From Marasmius tenuissimus (taxonomy: Eukaryota > Basidiomycota > Agaricomycetes > Agaricales > Marasmiaceae): a DNA stretch of 64,000 bases. The stretch is taken from positions 2,232,001 through 2,296,000 of the forward strand of contig JAQOTA010000054.1 in the NCBI GenBank assembly GCA_029532415.1. Direction: 5' to 3'. Position numbers and translations under genes: made by a program. This document shows, in pieces, positions 22,159 through 31,945 of the stretch (positions are counted from its first letter, which is position 1; every line of letters begins with the position of its first letter). A model generated the notes under the pieces. That model was not told the origin of the DNA. It ran no database searches and saw only the letters and a program-made list of their open reading frames with translations.

Positions 22159-25100
22159 CTATTCGGACGAATAAAATTCAAGTCCAAGATGTTCTCTAAA
22201 AGCGGAGAACTTGACATGACCCAAATTCTTGGTAAACATGTCCGCAGGATTGTAGGCACCGTCAATAAAGAAAGGATCGACCTTGCGGTCTGAAACACAT
22301 TCGCGAATGTAATGATAGCGAATATCAATGTGTTTGGTGCGACGTTCTTGAACTGGGTTAGAGGCGATGAAAATCGAGCCTTGATTATCTCCACATATGG
22401 GTACGGGAGTCATATCAATCCCAAGTTCAGAGAGTAACTGTCGAATCCACACAGCTTGACGACTACAGTCGGATAGCGCCATGTATTCAGCTTCAGTGGA
22501 TGAAAGCGCAACAGTCTTCTGGGCGCGTGATTGCCAACAGAAGATGCCACCTGCCAATTTGAAGAAATAGCCCGTGATCGACCGACGCTTTATAGGATCA
22601 GCAGCCCAATCAGAATCAGTGAATGCTAGTAAACCTCCGTCAGAGGCTCCATCATAGACCAGTGCATAGTCTGGAGTTCCTGCAAGATAGCGGCAAATAT
22701 AAAGTGCCTTCTTCAGGTGATCCTCCGATGGATTAGCAGAGAATTGAGAAAGCTTTGTAACAGCGTAGGCAATATCTGGACGAGTGCCAAGCATGATATA
22801 CAGAAGCGATCCAATCACTGATTGATATCGAGCGCGACGTTCGGGATCAACAGGACCTTCGTTGGGTTGTGGAATATAGCCGGCGGGAAGAGGAGTATCT
22901 GCTGCTTTTGCATTCTGCATGCCAAATCGCTTCAAGACCTTCTTCAAGTAGTCGGTCTGGTCAAGAAGGATTTTACGGCCTCTGCGACGAATACGCATGC
23001 GCAAGAACTCTTTGACTTCTCCAGGATCACGGCATTCCCAACGAGCCATAAACTCGGCTTTCTTCTTTTCGACAAAGGCTTTGTTGGGTCCAAGGAATAA
23101 TGCATCGTCGACATAGATCAACGCGATACATTCTTCACCAGTCTCACGATCTTTGCAGATGAAGAGACCTGCATCGGAAGTTAAGCGTTTGAAGCCCATT
23201 ACTTCCATGGACGAGCTGAGAGCACGCCACCACTCAAGAGCGGCTTGCTTCAGTCCATATAATGCACGGCGAAGGCGATAGACTTTGCCTTCCTGACCCT
23301 TAACCTTGAAACCTTCAGGTTGATCCATATAGATCTCTTCTTTAAGTTCACCATAAAGAAAGGCGTTCTTCACATCCAATGCCTGAATGTGCCAGTTTTT
23401 GAGAGCTGCAAGTGCGAGCATCATCCATACAGTTTCAAACCGCACAACTGGTGAGAAGATCTCATCAAAGTCAACACCTTCGACCTGAGAGAAACCCTTG
23501 GCAACAAGTCGAGCTTTCTTTCGACCGTCTGACTTAACGTCAAACACCCATCTGTTTTTGACAGCCTTGCGACCTTTAGGTAGGTCAACCAATTCGAAGA
23601 CCTTGCGCTTGCGAAGAGCCTCTAGTTCATCGCGGCAAGCGGCCTTCCATTCTCTCTGCTGCTCAGCTGGCAGCTTCAGTATGTCACGGAGAGTCCACTC
23701 TCGAACGTTAGACATATCGGTGAGGTCATCGTGAACGGGAACTGCCCGATTTAACAGATAAATCACGAAACCTACTCCCCCTTCCTGGGATAATTGTTGC
23801 ACTAAGCTATCGGGCTGACTCCCCCTGGAGTTACACATGGTAGACAGACTGGCACGATTAGTCCCAGGAACTTTTCTGGGTCTGCCTCTCCTACGAGTAG
23901 TAGGCGGATCCATGGGTTCTCTATCACCCGTGGCATCTCTCCATGTAGAATTTTTCTCCATATCACGCACAATGCGCGAGGGATTATTTGGGTCTCGTTG
24001 TTCACCAAATACGTTATCAGGTTGCTTAGTACCCGTCCGTTTCCTGCCTGAACGCCTTGGCGGCGGAGACTGCTCTTTACCACCCACAGGTGTAGGTGGC
24101 CTGGGAGGCTGGAACGGAGGATCAGGATCAGAGTGTTGACGTTCACCCTGAGGTACAGTACCATCTCCATCATCGTCATGAGGAGATTCCGATCGCTTTG
24201 GAAGGTTCTTGGGAGGATAAAGATCGTCATCAGACGAATCATCATCACTATCCGAAGAGAAGTTGGGATTTTCACCCAATACCGGCGGTATTTCAGGGAT
24301 TTCACCCACCGGGGTAAAGCCACGCGGTTTCTTATCAGAACACTTCGGGAACAAGTTTTCATCGAACAGAGCAGTAGCGCTTTTGAAGATAGCATTATTG
24401 GACATCTTCATAAAGACATATCCTTTCATGCCTTCCTGAAAACCAATGAAGGTCATCAGTTCCGAACGCGGAGATAACTTGTTAACTCGACGCTTTTCCG
24501 GAATAAACGCATACGCTGCACATCCGAACACTCGAAGATCCGAAACATCCGGTGCACTGCCATGCAACTTCTCATGCGGGGTCAACCAACGTAAACGCTG
24601 GGACGGCGTCCGATTGTGAAGTGCAACAGCGTGCAACACACAGAATTCCCACCAAGAAGGTGGAAGACAAGCATCAAAGCGAAGAGCTTGAGCTTTCTCG
24701 ACAATGGTCCGATTGAACCGTTCTGCACGACCATTCTGTTCCGGCGTATATGGAATGCTGGTCAGAATTTTGATACCGTGCTCCTTTAGTACATCATCGA
24801 AGGCATCCGATTTGTACTCTCCCCCTCCATCGGACATCCATTCCTTAATATCAACACCGAATTGTACCTTCACCATAGCAATAAAGTCACGGAGCATCTT
24901 GACAGAGTCAGATTTGCGTCGCATGAGCATTGTCCAGCCATGTGAAGTACAGTCGTCGACAAACGACATATACCATTTGTATTTGTGGTACGACTCAGTG
25001 GGGAATTGTTTGAGGTCGGAGTGGATTTTCTCGAAGGGTTTCGAGGCACGGGTAGTGGAATCAGGGAACGATCTGGAGTGCATCTTTCCTTCTGCACATC

Positions 25101-27543
25101 CTCGGCATAACCGGGTTTTCTTCGGTTTTCGGTCGAATTCCGGGAAGTTCTTTGTATGCTTCCGAGCTTTATCCAGAGCCTTGTCTGAACAATGTCCGAA
25201 ACGTCTGTGTAGAACCTTGTAGTCAACTTTATCCATCGTTGACTTGGCCATTAAGCTACGAGCAGAAGCTTTCTGCGAGCTAACCCAATAAATGGTTTGA
25301 CCAGGCATAAGCGGATACGATACCAAAGACTGGCGTCGACCCTTTTGATAAAAAGCCAATTTGCTAGACGATCCGCGTACTTGCAGACCACCTTGCAAGA
25401 ATTCTCCAAGGGAGAGAAGTCGAATTGACAGAAGCGGAACATAATAGACAGGATAGAGTCGCGTAATGCGTTCCTCCATACGACCGTCAGATCCTTCAAC
25501 AGAATGAGAGATGAACACAGTCCCTTTCCCTTTAATTTGAATAGGATTGTCCTTCTGTGCAGTGTTTAGCTGCGGTCCATTGTTCATGGGTTCGTACTCG
25601 GCAAAATCTTCGAGATCATAAGTAAAGTGCGATGAAGCACCTGAATCGACGATCCACTCTTGCGAGTTTCCAGTCGCCTTCTTTCCCTTACAATTGGCAC
25701 ATGTGGCAAAGTGATCACCAATAAATTGCGCAAATTTCATACGGGACACGATATCCGAACTACTACGTTTAGAAGCGGCTAGTAAAGCGGCGCACTGTAG
25801 GTTCGTATCAGTGTTAGAAGACAGACTGAGATAAGGCACTTGCCTGTCATCGTCAGATTCCTCAGATCCGATGGAGACTGAATCGTACTCAACATCGTCG
25901 GAAAAACCAGCGGCATCTGCGATCTCGCTGTCAACGTCCATGGCACTTCCACTCGCAATCTCCGTACGCAAAGAATCGTTTACAGCGTTCAACGCGATAC
26001 AATCTTCACGCTCAGAGTCGGAGTCCTCATAAAAGGAATCATAGAGGTCGTAAACCTTCTCAACGCTCTTAGCACGCTTTGCAGGTGGAGCAGTGGAGAA
26101 GGGACCATCAATACGATGCTTGAGGGAGGAAGAGGAAGCAGCCGCATATCCCTGTTCCATAGGTTCAAGGACGTGGGCATACTTGGGAACACCAAGACGA
26201 TCGGCAAGACTGCGAGCAGCCTGAGCATTCTCAAAAACAGTACCACCAGAGGTAGCACCGGAGAAACGCTGCATGTGGAGTGGATCCCGGGATCGGTCCG
26301 CGGGATGTACGACCGATGGAGTATCAGGAACGATGGGTGGTGAGGAGATGGACAAATGAGAGAGGGAAGCGATATGAGAATGACCCTTGTGAGAGGAGTC
26401 ACCCTTGTTGTCCTGAGAATCACCCTTCTTCTTCCTGCCACGTCGGTTGTTCTTCTTCTTCTGGTCGTTGTCGTTCTTAGATTGGTTATTATTGTTAGAC
26501 GTCGACGAAGGAGGATTAGACTGTTGGTTAAACTTCGGGTCCTTGTCCTTCTTCTTGACAGAAGAAATGCGCGACGCGAGAGGAGCGGGTTTGCGGGATT
26601 CGTAGTGGTTAATGACGGCATCACGAGCCACTTCGAAAGTAAGTTCAGCTGGCGAGTTACCATTGGTAGCAAATTCACGAGCGTTGGCCCATGACTGTGG
26701 AATGATAGAGAGTAGGAGCATGGCTCTGACAAGAGTAGGAAGATCGATCTGAGCTTCAGTGAGCTGGCCGAATAGGAGTTCGAGTTTAGCAATCTCGGGA
26801 ACGGGGTTACCACCGGACAAACGAAACTCCATGACCGACTTGAAGTCAGCCCAAACAGACACAGAAGTCTGTTGACCATAACGAGCCTTGATCTTCTCCC
26901 AGGCGCCCCAAGCCGTATCATCATCCTCGATAATACTTTGCACGGCAATGGTGGTGGTGGCACGTAGTGCACCCATGGCTTTGAATTCATACTTCTTCCA
27001 ACGTCGATTATCCTTCTCATACCTGAGAACCTCCTTCTCATACCTCTCCAAAGCGTTAGCATACTGCTCCAGGTCCCTAGCATACTGCTGCATCTGAGCA
27101 TCGGTAGGAGAGACCGTCTCCGTGCGTGTAGTCGCTTCAGTTGTAGTTGTAGCAGCAACAGTGACAGTGCGAGTAGTTGGCTTTGGTTCTGCTGGTTCTT
27201 TAGGTTTGTCGGGTTCAATAGGTTCAGGATCGTCGTTGGTGTAATGGTCGTAGAACTCGTTGATCATGGCATAGGTACCAAGACCCTTGGACCACTTGCG
27301 CCAGTTGACACCGCTGAAGACCTCAACAGTGGGGATAAGGGTAGACATAACAGGAGCCATAGCGATCTGGAGATATAAAACAACGATCAGCATATGTTCA
27401 TCATCATAGGCAATGATAAAAGAAATCACTGCACGGTCAACGGCGATAGCCATCGATCGTTGTTGAGGACACAGTCCACCATCGTCAAACATCAATAAAG
27501 ATGTCGACTTCACAGGTCCAGAACCGGTGTTAACGGTCTGCAC
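22159..27543 (-). CDS. Copia gag-pol polyprotein (intact)
   Basis: One 1794-codon frame; the likely translation start is the ATG at 27360 (MAPVMSTLIP) or 27348 (MSTLIP), since the first 60 residues do not look like gag. In order: gag with a coiled, charged segment (ALERYEKEVLRYEKDNRRW), a KKNNRRGRKKK basic stretch, protease DSGASSH, integrase zinc finger (HRRFGH to CRGCAEGK), catalytic residues in HSDLKQFP, MSDGGGEY and NGRAERFNR, reverse transcriptase with ALDVKNAFLYGELKEE and YVDD, and RNase H with FTDSDWAAD and LSSTEAEYMALS. It replicates the element through cytoplasmic virus-like particles. No stop or frameshift separates gag from pol. All catalytic motifs are present, so activity is possible but unproven. 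Confidence 0.95.
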   Translation of the reverse strand: MQTVNTGSGPVKSTSLLMFDDGGLCPQQRSMAIAVDRAVISFIIAYDDEHMLIVVLYLQIAMAPVMSTLIPTVEVFSGVNWRKWSKGLGTYAMINEFYDHYTNDDPEPIEPDKPKEPAEPKPTTRTVTVAATTTTEATTRTETVSPTDAQMQQYARDLEQYANALERYEKEVLRYEKDNRRWKKYEFKAMGALRATTTIAVQSIIEDDDTAWGAWEKIKARYGQQTSVSVWADFKSVMEFRLSGGNPVPEIAKLELLFGQLTEAQIDLPTLVRAMLLLSIIPQSWANAREFATNGNSPAELTFEVARDAVINHYESRKPAPLASRISSVKKKDKDPKFNQQSNPPSSTSNNNNQSKNDNDQKKKNNRRGRKKKGDSQDNKGDSSHKGHSHIASLSHLSISSPPIVPDTPSVVHPADRSRDPLHMQRFSGATSGGTVFENAQAARSLADRLGVPKYAHVLEPMEQGYAAASSSSLKHRIDGPFSTAPPAKRAKSVEKVYDLYDSFYEDSDSEREDCIALNAVNDSLRTEIASGSAMDVDSEIADAAGFSDDVEYDSVSIGSEESDDDRQVPYLSLSSNTDTNLQCAALLAASKRSSSDIVSRMKFAQFIGDHFATCANCKGKKATGNSQEWIVDSGASSHFTYDLEDFAEYEPMNNGPQLNTAQKDNPIQIKGKGTVFISHSVEGSDGRMEERITRLYPVYYVPLLSIRLLSLGEFLQGGLQVRGSSSKLAFYQKGRRQSLVSYPLMPGQTIYWVSSQKASARSLMAKSTMDKVDYKVLHRRFGHCSDKALDKARKHTKNFPEFDRKPKKTRLCRGCAEGKMHSRSFPDSTTRASKPFEKIHSDLKQFPTESYHKYKWYMSFVDDCTSHGWTMLMRRKSDSVKMLRDFIAMVKVQFGVDIKEWMSDGGGEYKSDAFDDVLKEHGIKILTSIPYTPEQNGRAERFNRTIVEKAQALRFDACLPPSWWEFCVLHAVALHNRTPSQRLRWLTPHEKLHGSAPDVSDLRVFGCAAYAFIPEKRRVNKLSPRSELMTFIGFQEGMKGYVFMKMSNNAIFKSATALFDENLFPKCSDKKPRGFTPVGEIPEIPPVLGENPNFSSDSDDDSSDDDLYPPKNLPKRSESPHDDDGDGTVPQGERQHSDPDPPFQPPRPPTPVGGKEQSPPPRRSGRKRTGTKQPDNVFGEQRDPNNPSRIVRDMEKNSTWRDATGDREPMDPPTTRRRGRPRKVPGTNRASLSTMCNSRGSQPDSLVQQLSQEGGVGFVIYLLNRAVPVHDDLTDMSNVREWTLRDILKLPAEQQREWKAACRDELEALRKRKVFELVDLPKGRKAVKNRWVFDVKSDGRKKARLVAKGFSQVEGVDFDEIFSPVVRFETVWMMLALAALKNWHIQALDVKNAFLYGELKEEIYMDQPEGFKVKGQEGKVYRLRRALYGLKQAALEWWRALSSSMEVMGFKRLTSDAGLFICKDRETGEECIALIYVDDALFLGPNKAFVEKKKAEFMARWECRDPGEVKEFLRMRIRRRGRKILLDQTDYLKKVLKRFGMQNAKAADTPLPAGYIPQPNEGPVDPERRARYQSVIGSLLYIMLGTRPDIAYAVTKLSQFSANPSEDHLKKALYICRYLAGTPDYALVYDGASDGGLLAFTDSDWAADPIKRRSITGYFFKLAGGIFCWQSRAQKTVALSSTEAEYMALSDCSRQAVWIRQLLSELGIDMTPVPICGDNQGSIFIASNPVQERRTKHIDIRYHYIRECVSDRKVDPFFIDGAYNPADMFTKNLGHVKFSAFREHLGLEFYSSE

Positions 27544-27670
27544 ATCACGACAGCGATTAAGCAGTCACAATGGTTATCGAGTGCAACGACCACAATAGCG
27601 CATCATCATAGGCAGCACACAATAAAGGTGCACATCCTAGAGAGCTGCCATCGCAGGGCACATCGACAGG

Positions 27671-27688
27671 GCACCGGGGCCCATAACC
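27671..27688 (-). other. Candidate primer-binding site
   Basis: Directly inside the 5' LTR the minus strand reads GGTTATGGGCCCCGGTGC. Its position fits a tRNA primer-binding site, but I cannot match it to a specific tRNA from memory. Confidence 0.5.
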
Positions 27689-27946
27689 TGTTGAGGCAGA
27701 GGTCCTGCCCACGCAGTGGCAGCATGGGACAGACTAGCTCACCTGGAGATAGACTTAGAGGCAGCAACGAGCGTAGTAAAAGTACTGGTATTGCATGTAG
27801 ATACAAAGCTACTTATATACTATACAGAGGTGGCTGTATCTTCTATAACAGGAGTGACTAGGAATAGCATAGATCATAGTGAAACGATTGAAGCATATAT
27901 GCGGCCCGATACAACGGTCCATATATCCGGTAGTCTGGATTCAACA
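27689..27946 (-). repeat. 5' LTR of the intact copia element
   Basis: Minus-strand TGTTGAATCC to CTGCCTCAACA, 258 bp, about 98% identical to the left LTR. It should contain the element promoter; a TATA-like sequence lies at 27811-27820. Confidence 0.95.
27811..27820 (-). promoter_or_regulatory. Probable LTR TATA box
   Basis: On the minus strand the LTR contains GTATATAAGTAGCT, which is also conserved in the 3' LTR at 28799-29056 and in the left LTR. This is the expected position for an LTR promoter; the start site is not determined. Confidence 0.5.
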
Positions 27947-28757
27947 CCTTCTTGACCAGACCAATTATTTGAAGAAGGTCTTGAAGCAATTTGGCATGCA
28001 GAATGCAAAAGCAGCTGATACTCCTCTTCCAGCTGGCTATATTCCACAACCCAACAAAGGTTCTGTTGATCCCGAACGTCGGGCTCAATATCAATCAGTG
28101 ATTGGATCGCTTCTGTATATTATGCTTGGCACTCGTCCAGATATTGCCTACACTTTTACAAAGCTTTCTCAATTTTCTGCTAATCCATTGGAGGATCACC
28201 TGAAGAAAGCGCTTTACATTTGCCGCTATCTTGCAGGAACTCCAGACTATGCATTGGTCTATGATGGAGCCTCTGACAGAGGTTTACTAGCATTCACTGA
28301 TTCTGATTGGGCTGCTGATCCTATCAAACGTCAGTTGATCACAGGCTATTTCTTCAAATTGGCAGGTGGCATCTTCTATTGGCAATCACGCGCCCAGAAG
28401 ACTGTTGCGCTTTCATCCACTGAAGCTGAATACATGGCGCTATCTGACTGTAGTTGTCAGGCTGTGTGGATTCGACAGTTACTCTCTGAACTTGGGATTG
28501 ATATGACTCCCGTATCCATATGTGGAGACAATCAAGGCTCGATTTTCATCGCCTCTAACCCAGTTCAAGAACGTCGCACCAAACACATTGATATTTGCTA
28601 CCATTACATTCGCAAATGTGTTTCAGACCGCAAGGTCGATCTTTTCTTTATTGACGGTGCCTACAATCCTGCGGACATGTTCACCAAGAACTTGGGTCAT
28701 GTCAAGTTCTCTGCTTTTAGAGAACATCTTGGACTTGAATTTTATTCGTCCGAATAG
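27947..28757 (+). pseudogene. Older Ty1/copia copy, RT C-terminus and RNase H (3' half)
   Basis: Continuation of the pol frame broken at 21859: KILL before the insertion is followed, after the duplicated CCTTC, by TTGACCAGACC coding for DQTNYLKK. RNase H motifs are present (FTDSDWAAD, LSSTEAEYMALS) and the frame stays open to the stop at 28757. Differences from the intact copy include R-to-C, R-to-Q and R-to-K changes typical of CpG decay. Confidence 0.93.
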
Positions 28758-28788
28758 ACGCTTCGTGCTCTATTTGTGCCGCACTTAG

Positions 28789-28798
28789 CGAGGGGGAG
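28789..28798 (+). other. Polypurine tract of the older copia copy
   Basis: CGAGGGGGAG lies immediately 5' of the LTR at 28799, as in the intact element. It marks the plus-strand priming site. Confidence 0.75.
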
Positions 28799-29056
28799 TG
28801 TTGAATCCAGACTCCCAGATATATGGACCATTGTATTGGGCCGCATCTATGCTTTAATTGTTTCACTATGATCTATGCTATTCCTAGTCACTCCTGTTAT
28901 AGTAGCTACAGCCACCTCTGTATAGTATATAAGTAGCTCTGTATCTACATGCAATACCAGTACTTTTACTACTCTCGTTGCTGCCTCTAAGCCTATCTCC
29001 AGGTGAGCTAGTCTGTCCCATGCTGCCACTGCGTGGGCAGGACCTCTGCCTCAACA
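28799..29056 (+). mobile_element. 3' LTR of the older copia copy (258 bp)
   Basis: TGTTGAATCC to CTGCCTCAACA, the same length as the LTRs of the intact element but more diverged. The matching 5' LTR and the gag start of this copy are missing from the left side. Confidence 0.93.
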
Positions 29057-29106
29057 ACCAAGACTTCTGATATACCGGGATCTAATTATAGTCCATGGAT
29101 TCAACA
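29057..29106 (-). mobile_element. 50-bp fragment of the solo-LTR family
   Basis: On the minus strand it reads TGTTGAATCCATGGACTATA and on through GATCCCGGTATATC, matching the first 50 bp of the LTRs at 15967 and 30903. It abuts the older copia LTR, which suggests that the older copia had inserted into this LTR; the other half is not seen in the window. Confidence 0.75.
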
Positions 29107-29613
29107 TGAAGTGCTACTAGATGCTTATATTCGTTAAGTTACCCAGCTGTCCATAGCCAGGTCAATGTCCCTTCTGTAGCTTGGATAGTTCTGACATCCT
29201 GCCATCCATATGGTCGCCCCACTATATCCAATCTTGGTACCTTGGATACTGGGTAATAGTTCAATGGTTCAGCCAGAACTCCTACTCAATTCTTCAGTAC
29301 ACCATTCTGTTCTTTCTTAGTCCCTTGCCTTCTAGTACAGTTGAGCTCTGCATTTGCTACCAGCACCAACTATACCCTTAGTACAGTTAATATCTCAATG
29401 TACAAGTACGAGGGAGGTATGCCAAAGGTGCAACACCTCCCATCACTTTTCGATCATTGTTTAGCACCCAGTGCCTGGTTCGGATCCACACCTCTGAAGC
29501 GCTAATTTCCTAGTTTCCAAAGTAAAATTTCCACTTCAGCGGCAAGTCCAGAGGTCAGTAAAAGCAAGTACTAGGTCATCCCAGTTCCTTGCTCACTTTT
29601 CCCCGAGCACACT
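29107..29613. other. Upstream region of the orphan gene
   Basis: About 500 bp of unremarkable sequence between the LTR fragment and the orphan gene. I see no coding region or repeat. Confidence 0.4.
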
Positions 29614-30308
29614 ATGGCACGCTTGCATAACATTGAAGACCACTTCCACAACTTACTCTATAGTGAGTCTTTCTATTTTCTAGATTCCAAGGCAGCCTTC
29701 TGACTTCCTCTTCAGAGTTATATAAGCTCTGGTGGTATTTAGAAGATTACTCTGATAAGATTAAGGAGCGTTGCATCATCCTACCCATTCCACTCGATGC
29801 AGAACGAGAAGCTATCCTCGGAATCATCTTCCAGCATTTCTTCCTCAGTCGCCACAGATCCATCTACTGGGGCTACGTGATTCGTTATGACACAATCCAG
29901 GACGAAATCTATCTCTGCGAGGACACCTTTGACCACTTCATTCCTCACAACGCTAGGTCTGTCATCAACATGGTCACCAAGTCCATTGCTCGAGTTGGTT
30001 TCCTCAACTTCAAAACTGCTTGTACTCCTGGAGCCGTCAACACTTGGATTGATGCCGTCGTCAGTTGTGCTGAGTGCCCAGCGCCTCCGAAGCTTGACTA
30101 TACCAAGCTCTCATTCTTCAAGTACTCCCCTGTCATGGGTCATTGGCTCTCTCAATCCTTTTCTTTCTATAATCCTATCTTATGTGATCCATTCTATACT
30201 GATTATCTAGATCACAAAACCTTCATTGATTCTTATTATCCTGAAGACTCCGACGTAGATAATTACTTCGGTTGGGACAAGGTAGCTCTAGCCAATATGG
30301 ATGACTAG
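29614..30308 (+). CDS. Orphan protein of unknown function (213 aa, two exons)
   Basis: Not recognised. Exon 1 (29614-29662) starts at ATG and encodes MARLHNIEDHFHNLLY. A 53-nt intron (29663-29715) has a consensus GTGAGT donor and a TTCAG acceptor; its removal joins the frame to the long exon 29716-30308. Exon 2 encodes an aromatic- and Asp-rich protein (KLWWYLEDYSDK, IYWGYVIRYDTIQDEIY, SYYPEDSDVDNYFGWDK). There is no signal peptide, membrane helix or known catalytic motif. It stands alone inside the repeat island, flanked by LTR fragments, so it may be a lineage-specific gene or a passenger of a mobile element. Clean splicing supports it being a real gene. Confidence 0.55.
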
Positions 30309-30897
30309 TGTAACCCATAGTATACTTAGTATACTTGAATCAATCATGCCTCCAGAGCTAGGCCTTGACCTTATACCAAGCTTCTGATGCTCAACTTGGT
30401 CTCGCTTTCCGACCATCCATGCTTCTGCGGTGACTTCCTCTGTCTAGCTCTACTAGTACGGGTCTTTGTCAAGTCTGATCATATTATTCTAATCCTTAGT
30501 AAGATGCCTCCAAGCCACTGGAGATATTCCCTTGATATGACTACAGGTCCTAGTTGTGCCTCTGAAGTGATACTCTCTTCAGTTATACGACTCCTACAGT
30601 TTTTAGAGATAAGGAGAGGCATCTCCGAGGTGCTATTCTCTCCTTATGCTAGGATCTGAGCCTTTTACTAGCCGCTCGGGACTCGCTCTAGTACTTGTAT
30701 TACCTAGTCATTTATTATCTGTTTTATGCTAAAATCGCACAAAAACAAGGCTCCGAAGCTGCTTTTTAATAGCAGGTGCTACACCACATAAGCTAAAGCA
30801 CGCAGGTCCAAGCCCACGCAACACCTTCTAAGCTAAAGTGGGGCTGTTCTAAGGCCAAGCACCTCTAAGTAGAACCGACCATTTTCCTGATGTGGTA
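30309..30897. other. Intergenic downstream of the orphan gene
   Basis: About 590 bp. Nothing is recognised apart from two similar phrases (AAGCTAAAGCACGCAG and TAAGCTAAAGTGGGG) near 30790 and 30830. Confidence 0.4.
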
Positions 30898-30902
30898 AGT
30901 TA

Positions 30903-31224
30903 TGATGAGCCAGCATGACGCCCAGCGCAGAGGACTACAACATGGCTACACTACTACTTACCAGAGAGGAGTTTAGAGAGATAGAGGCGAGATGTAGAAG
31001 CTCAAGCACACTGTAGATTCAAGTAGAGAACTACGAGCTTATATACATGTAGAGACAATAGTAAATACCATATAAGGACGACAGTAAAGATTGTACATAT
31101 GAACATAGTGAACAATGAAGAATAAGACAATAGCGAATGCATTGTCCCGCATAATATAATGGCGGGAAGTATGAACCGGGACTTCGGATATACCGGGATC
31201 TAATTATAGTCCACGGATTCAACA
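30903..31224 (-). mobile_element. Solo LTR with perfect 5-bp target duplication (322 bp)
   Basis: On the plus strand it begins TGATGAGCC and ends GGATTCAACA; read on the minus strand it is TGTTGAATCC to GGCTCATCA. AGTTA flanks both sides (30898-30902 and 31225-31229), the expected copia target duplication. It aligns end to end with 15967-16287 in opposite orientation. No internal sequence remains. Confidence 0.92.
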
Positions 31225-31229
31225 AGTTA

Positions 31230-31835
31230 CGGTAACTTTTGTCACATGTATTACCAATTATGGAAGGCCATTCTGGAAGTGCTTTCCAGGTTTTTTGTTT
31301 CCGGCTTTTTTTGCATGATTTTATGCGAAATGTTCGCAAAGAAAGAAAAAAAAAACACAAATTCGGCTGGATATTAGGACAGTTGGGCTCACCACCTGCA
31401 GCACAGCAATCAATTCTTTGAGTTTTGTATTTGTCACATGATACCTCTGAGCGTAACTTACCTACCCCTTCCAGACCTTCCAGGTAAGTTACTAGTAAGT
31501 TACCTGTAAGTTACCTGGTAAGTTTGGGTTTTGGTAATAACTTTGATCGAGTTACTTACGCAACTCTAAAGCAGCCGGTCTATGAGCACCCAAAAAGAGG
31601 TCATGTTTCAGTGAATTCAATTTCACGTGTTGGGCACCTATAGGTCACGTTTTCGTTTTTGATGCTGATTTTTGAAGCCCTGATAAAACCCTTCTACTTC
31701 CTTATGTCAGTAGCGGGAATATAACTTCCCACAACCTTTTTTCCATATGCTTTGCACATCGCTCTCACTTGCACGCAACACAATGGTTAGGCTTGTGACC
31801 AGCCGTTCTTTCAAACTCTGCGCTCGTTCGATATA
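31230..31835. other. A/T-rich spacer with TAAGTTACC words
   Basis: No gene. Around 31450-31555 variants of GTAAGTTACC recur at least five times (CCAGGTAAGTTACTAGTAAG, then further copies), in one orientation, with complements nearby (GGTAACTTTT at about 31230). It looks like a degenerate tandem array. Confidence 0.5.
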
Positions 31836-31945
31836 GTGTTGCCACAAGGCAAGTCCAGGGCAAGGCCGAGGCACCCAATTTGGATGCCTTGATCTGACTT
31901 GCCTCGACTTGCCTCGGGCCCATCATTTGCCTTGCACCTTTTTTG
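31836..31945 (+). repeat. AGTGTTGC-ended repeat, AAGGC type, copy A
   Basis: Starts TAGTGTTGCC and continues with AAGGCAAGTC, CCGAGGC, TTTGGATG and CTTGATC in that order. The reverse complement of 33315-33427 has the same series with small differences, so these are two copies of one element about 110 bp long. Preceded by GTTCGAT. Confidence 0.65.

Larger units (their letters stand above)
21860..27946 (-). mobile_element. Full-length Ty1/copia LTR retrotransposon, apparently intact
   Basis: The element is 6087 bp with two 258-bp LTRs (21860-22117 and 27689-27946), a 5-bp target duplication (CCTTC), a candidate primer-binding site, a polypurine tract (GAGGGGGAG on the minus strand next to 22118) and one uninterrupted gag-pol frame. 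By eye the LTRs differ at 5 of 258 positions, four of them transitions. The target is the reverse transcriptase of an older element of the same family. Domain order protease-integrase-RT-RNase H places it in Ty1/copia (Pseudoviridae). Confidence 0.96.

Noticed and set aside
24133..27218. Several open frames of 70-400 codons inside the intact copia element, in other frames
   Set aside because: They overlap gag-pol, have strongly skewed composition (Leu/Arg/Ser) and no motif; gag-pol explains the locus.
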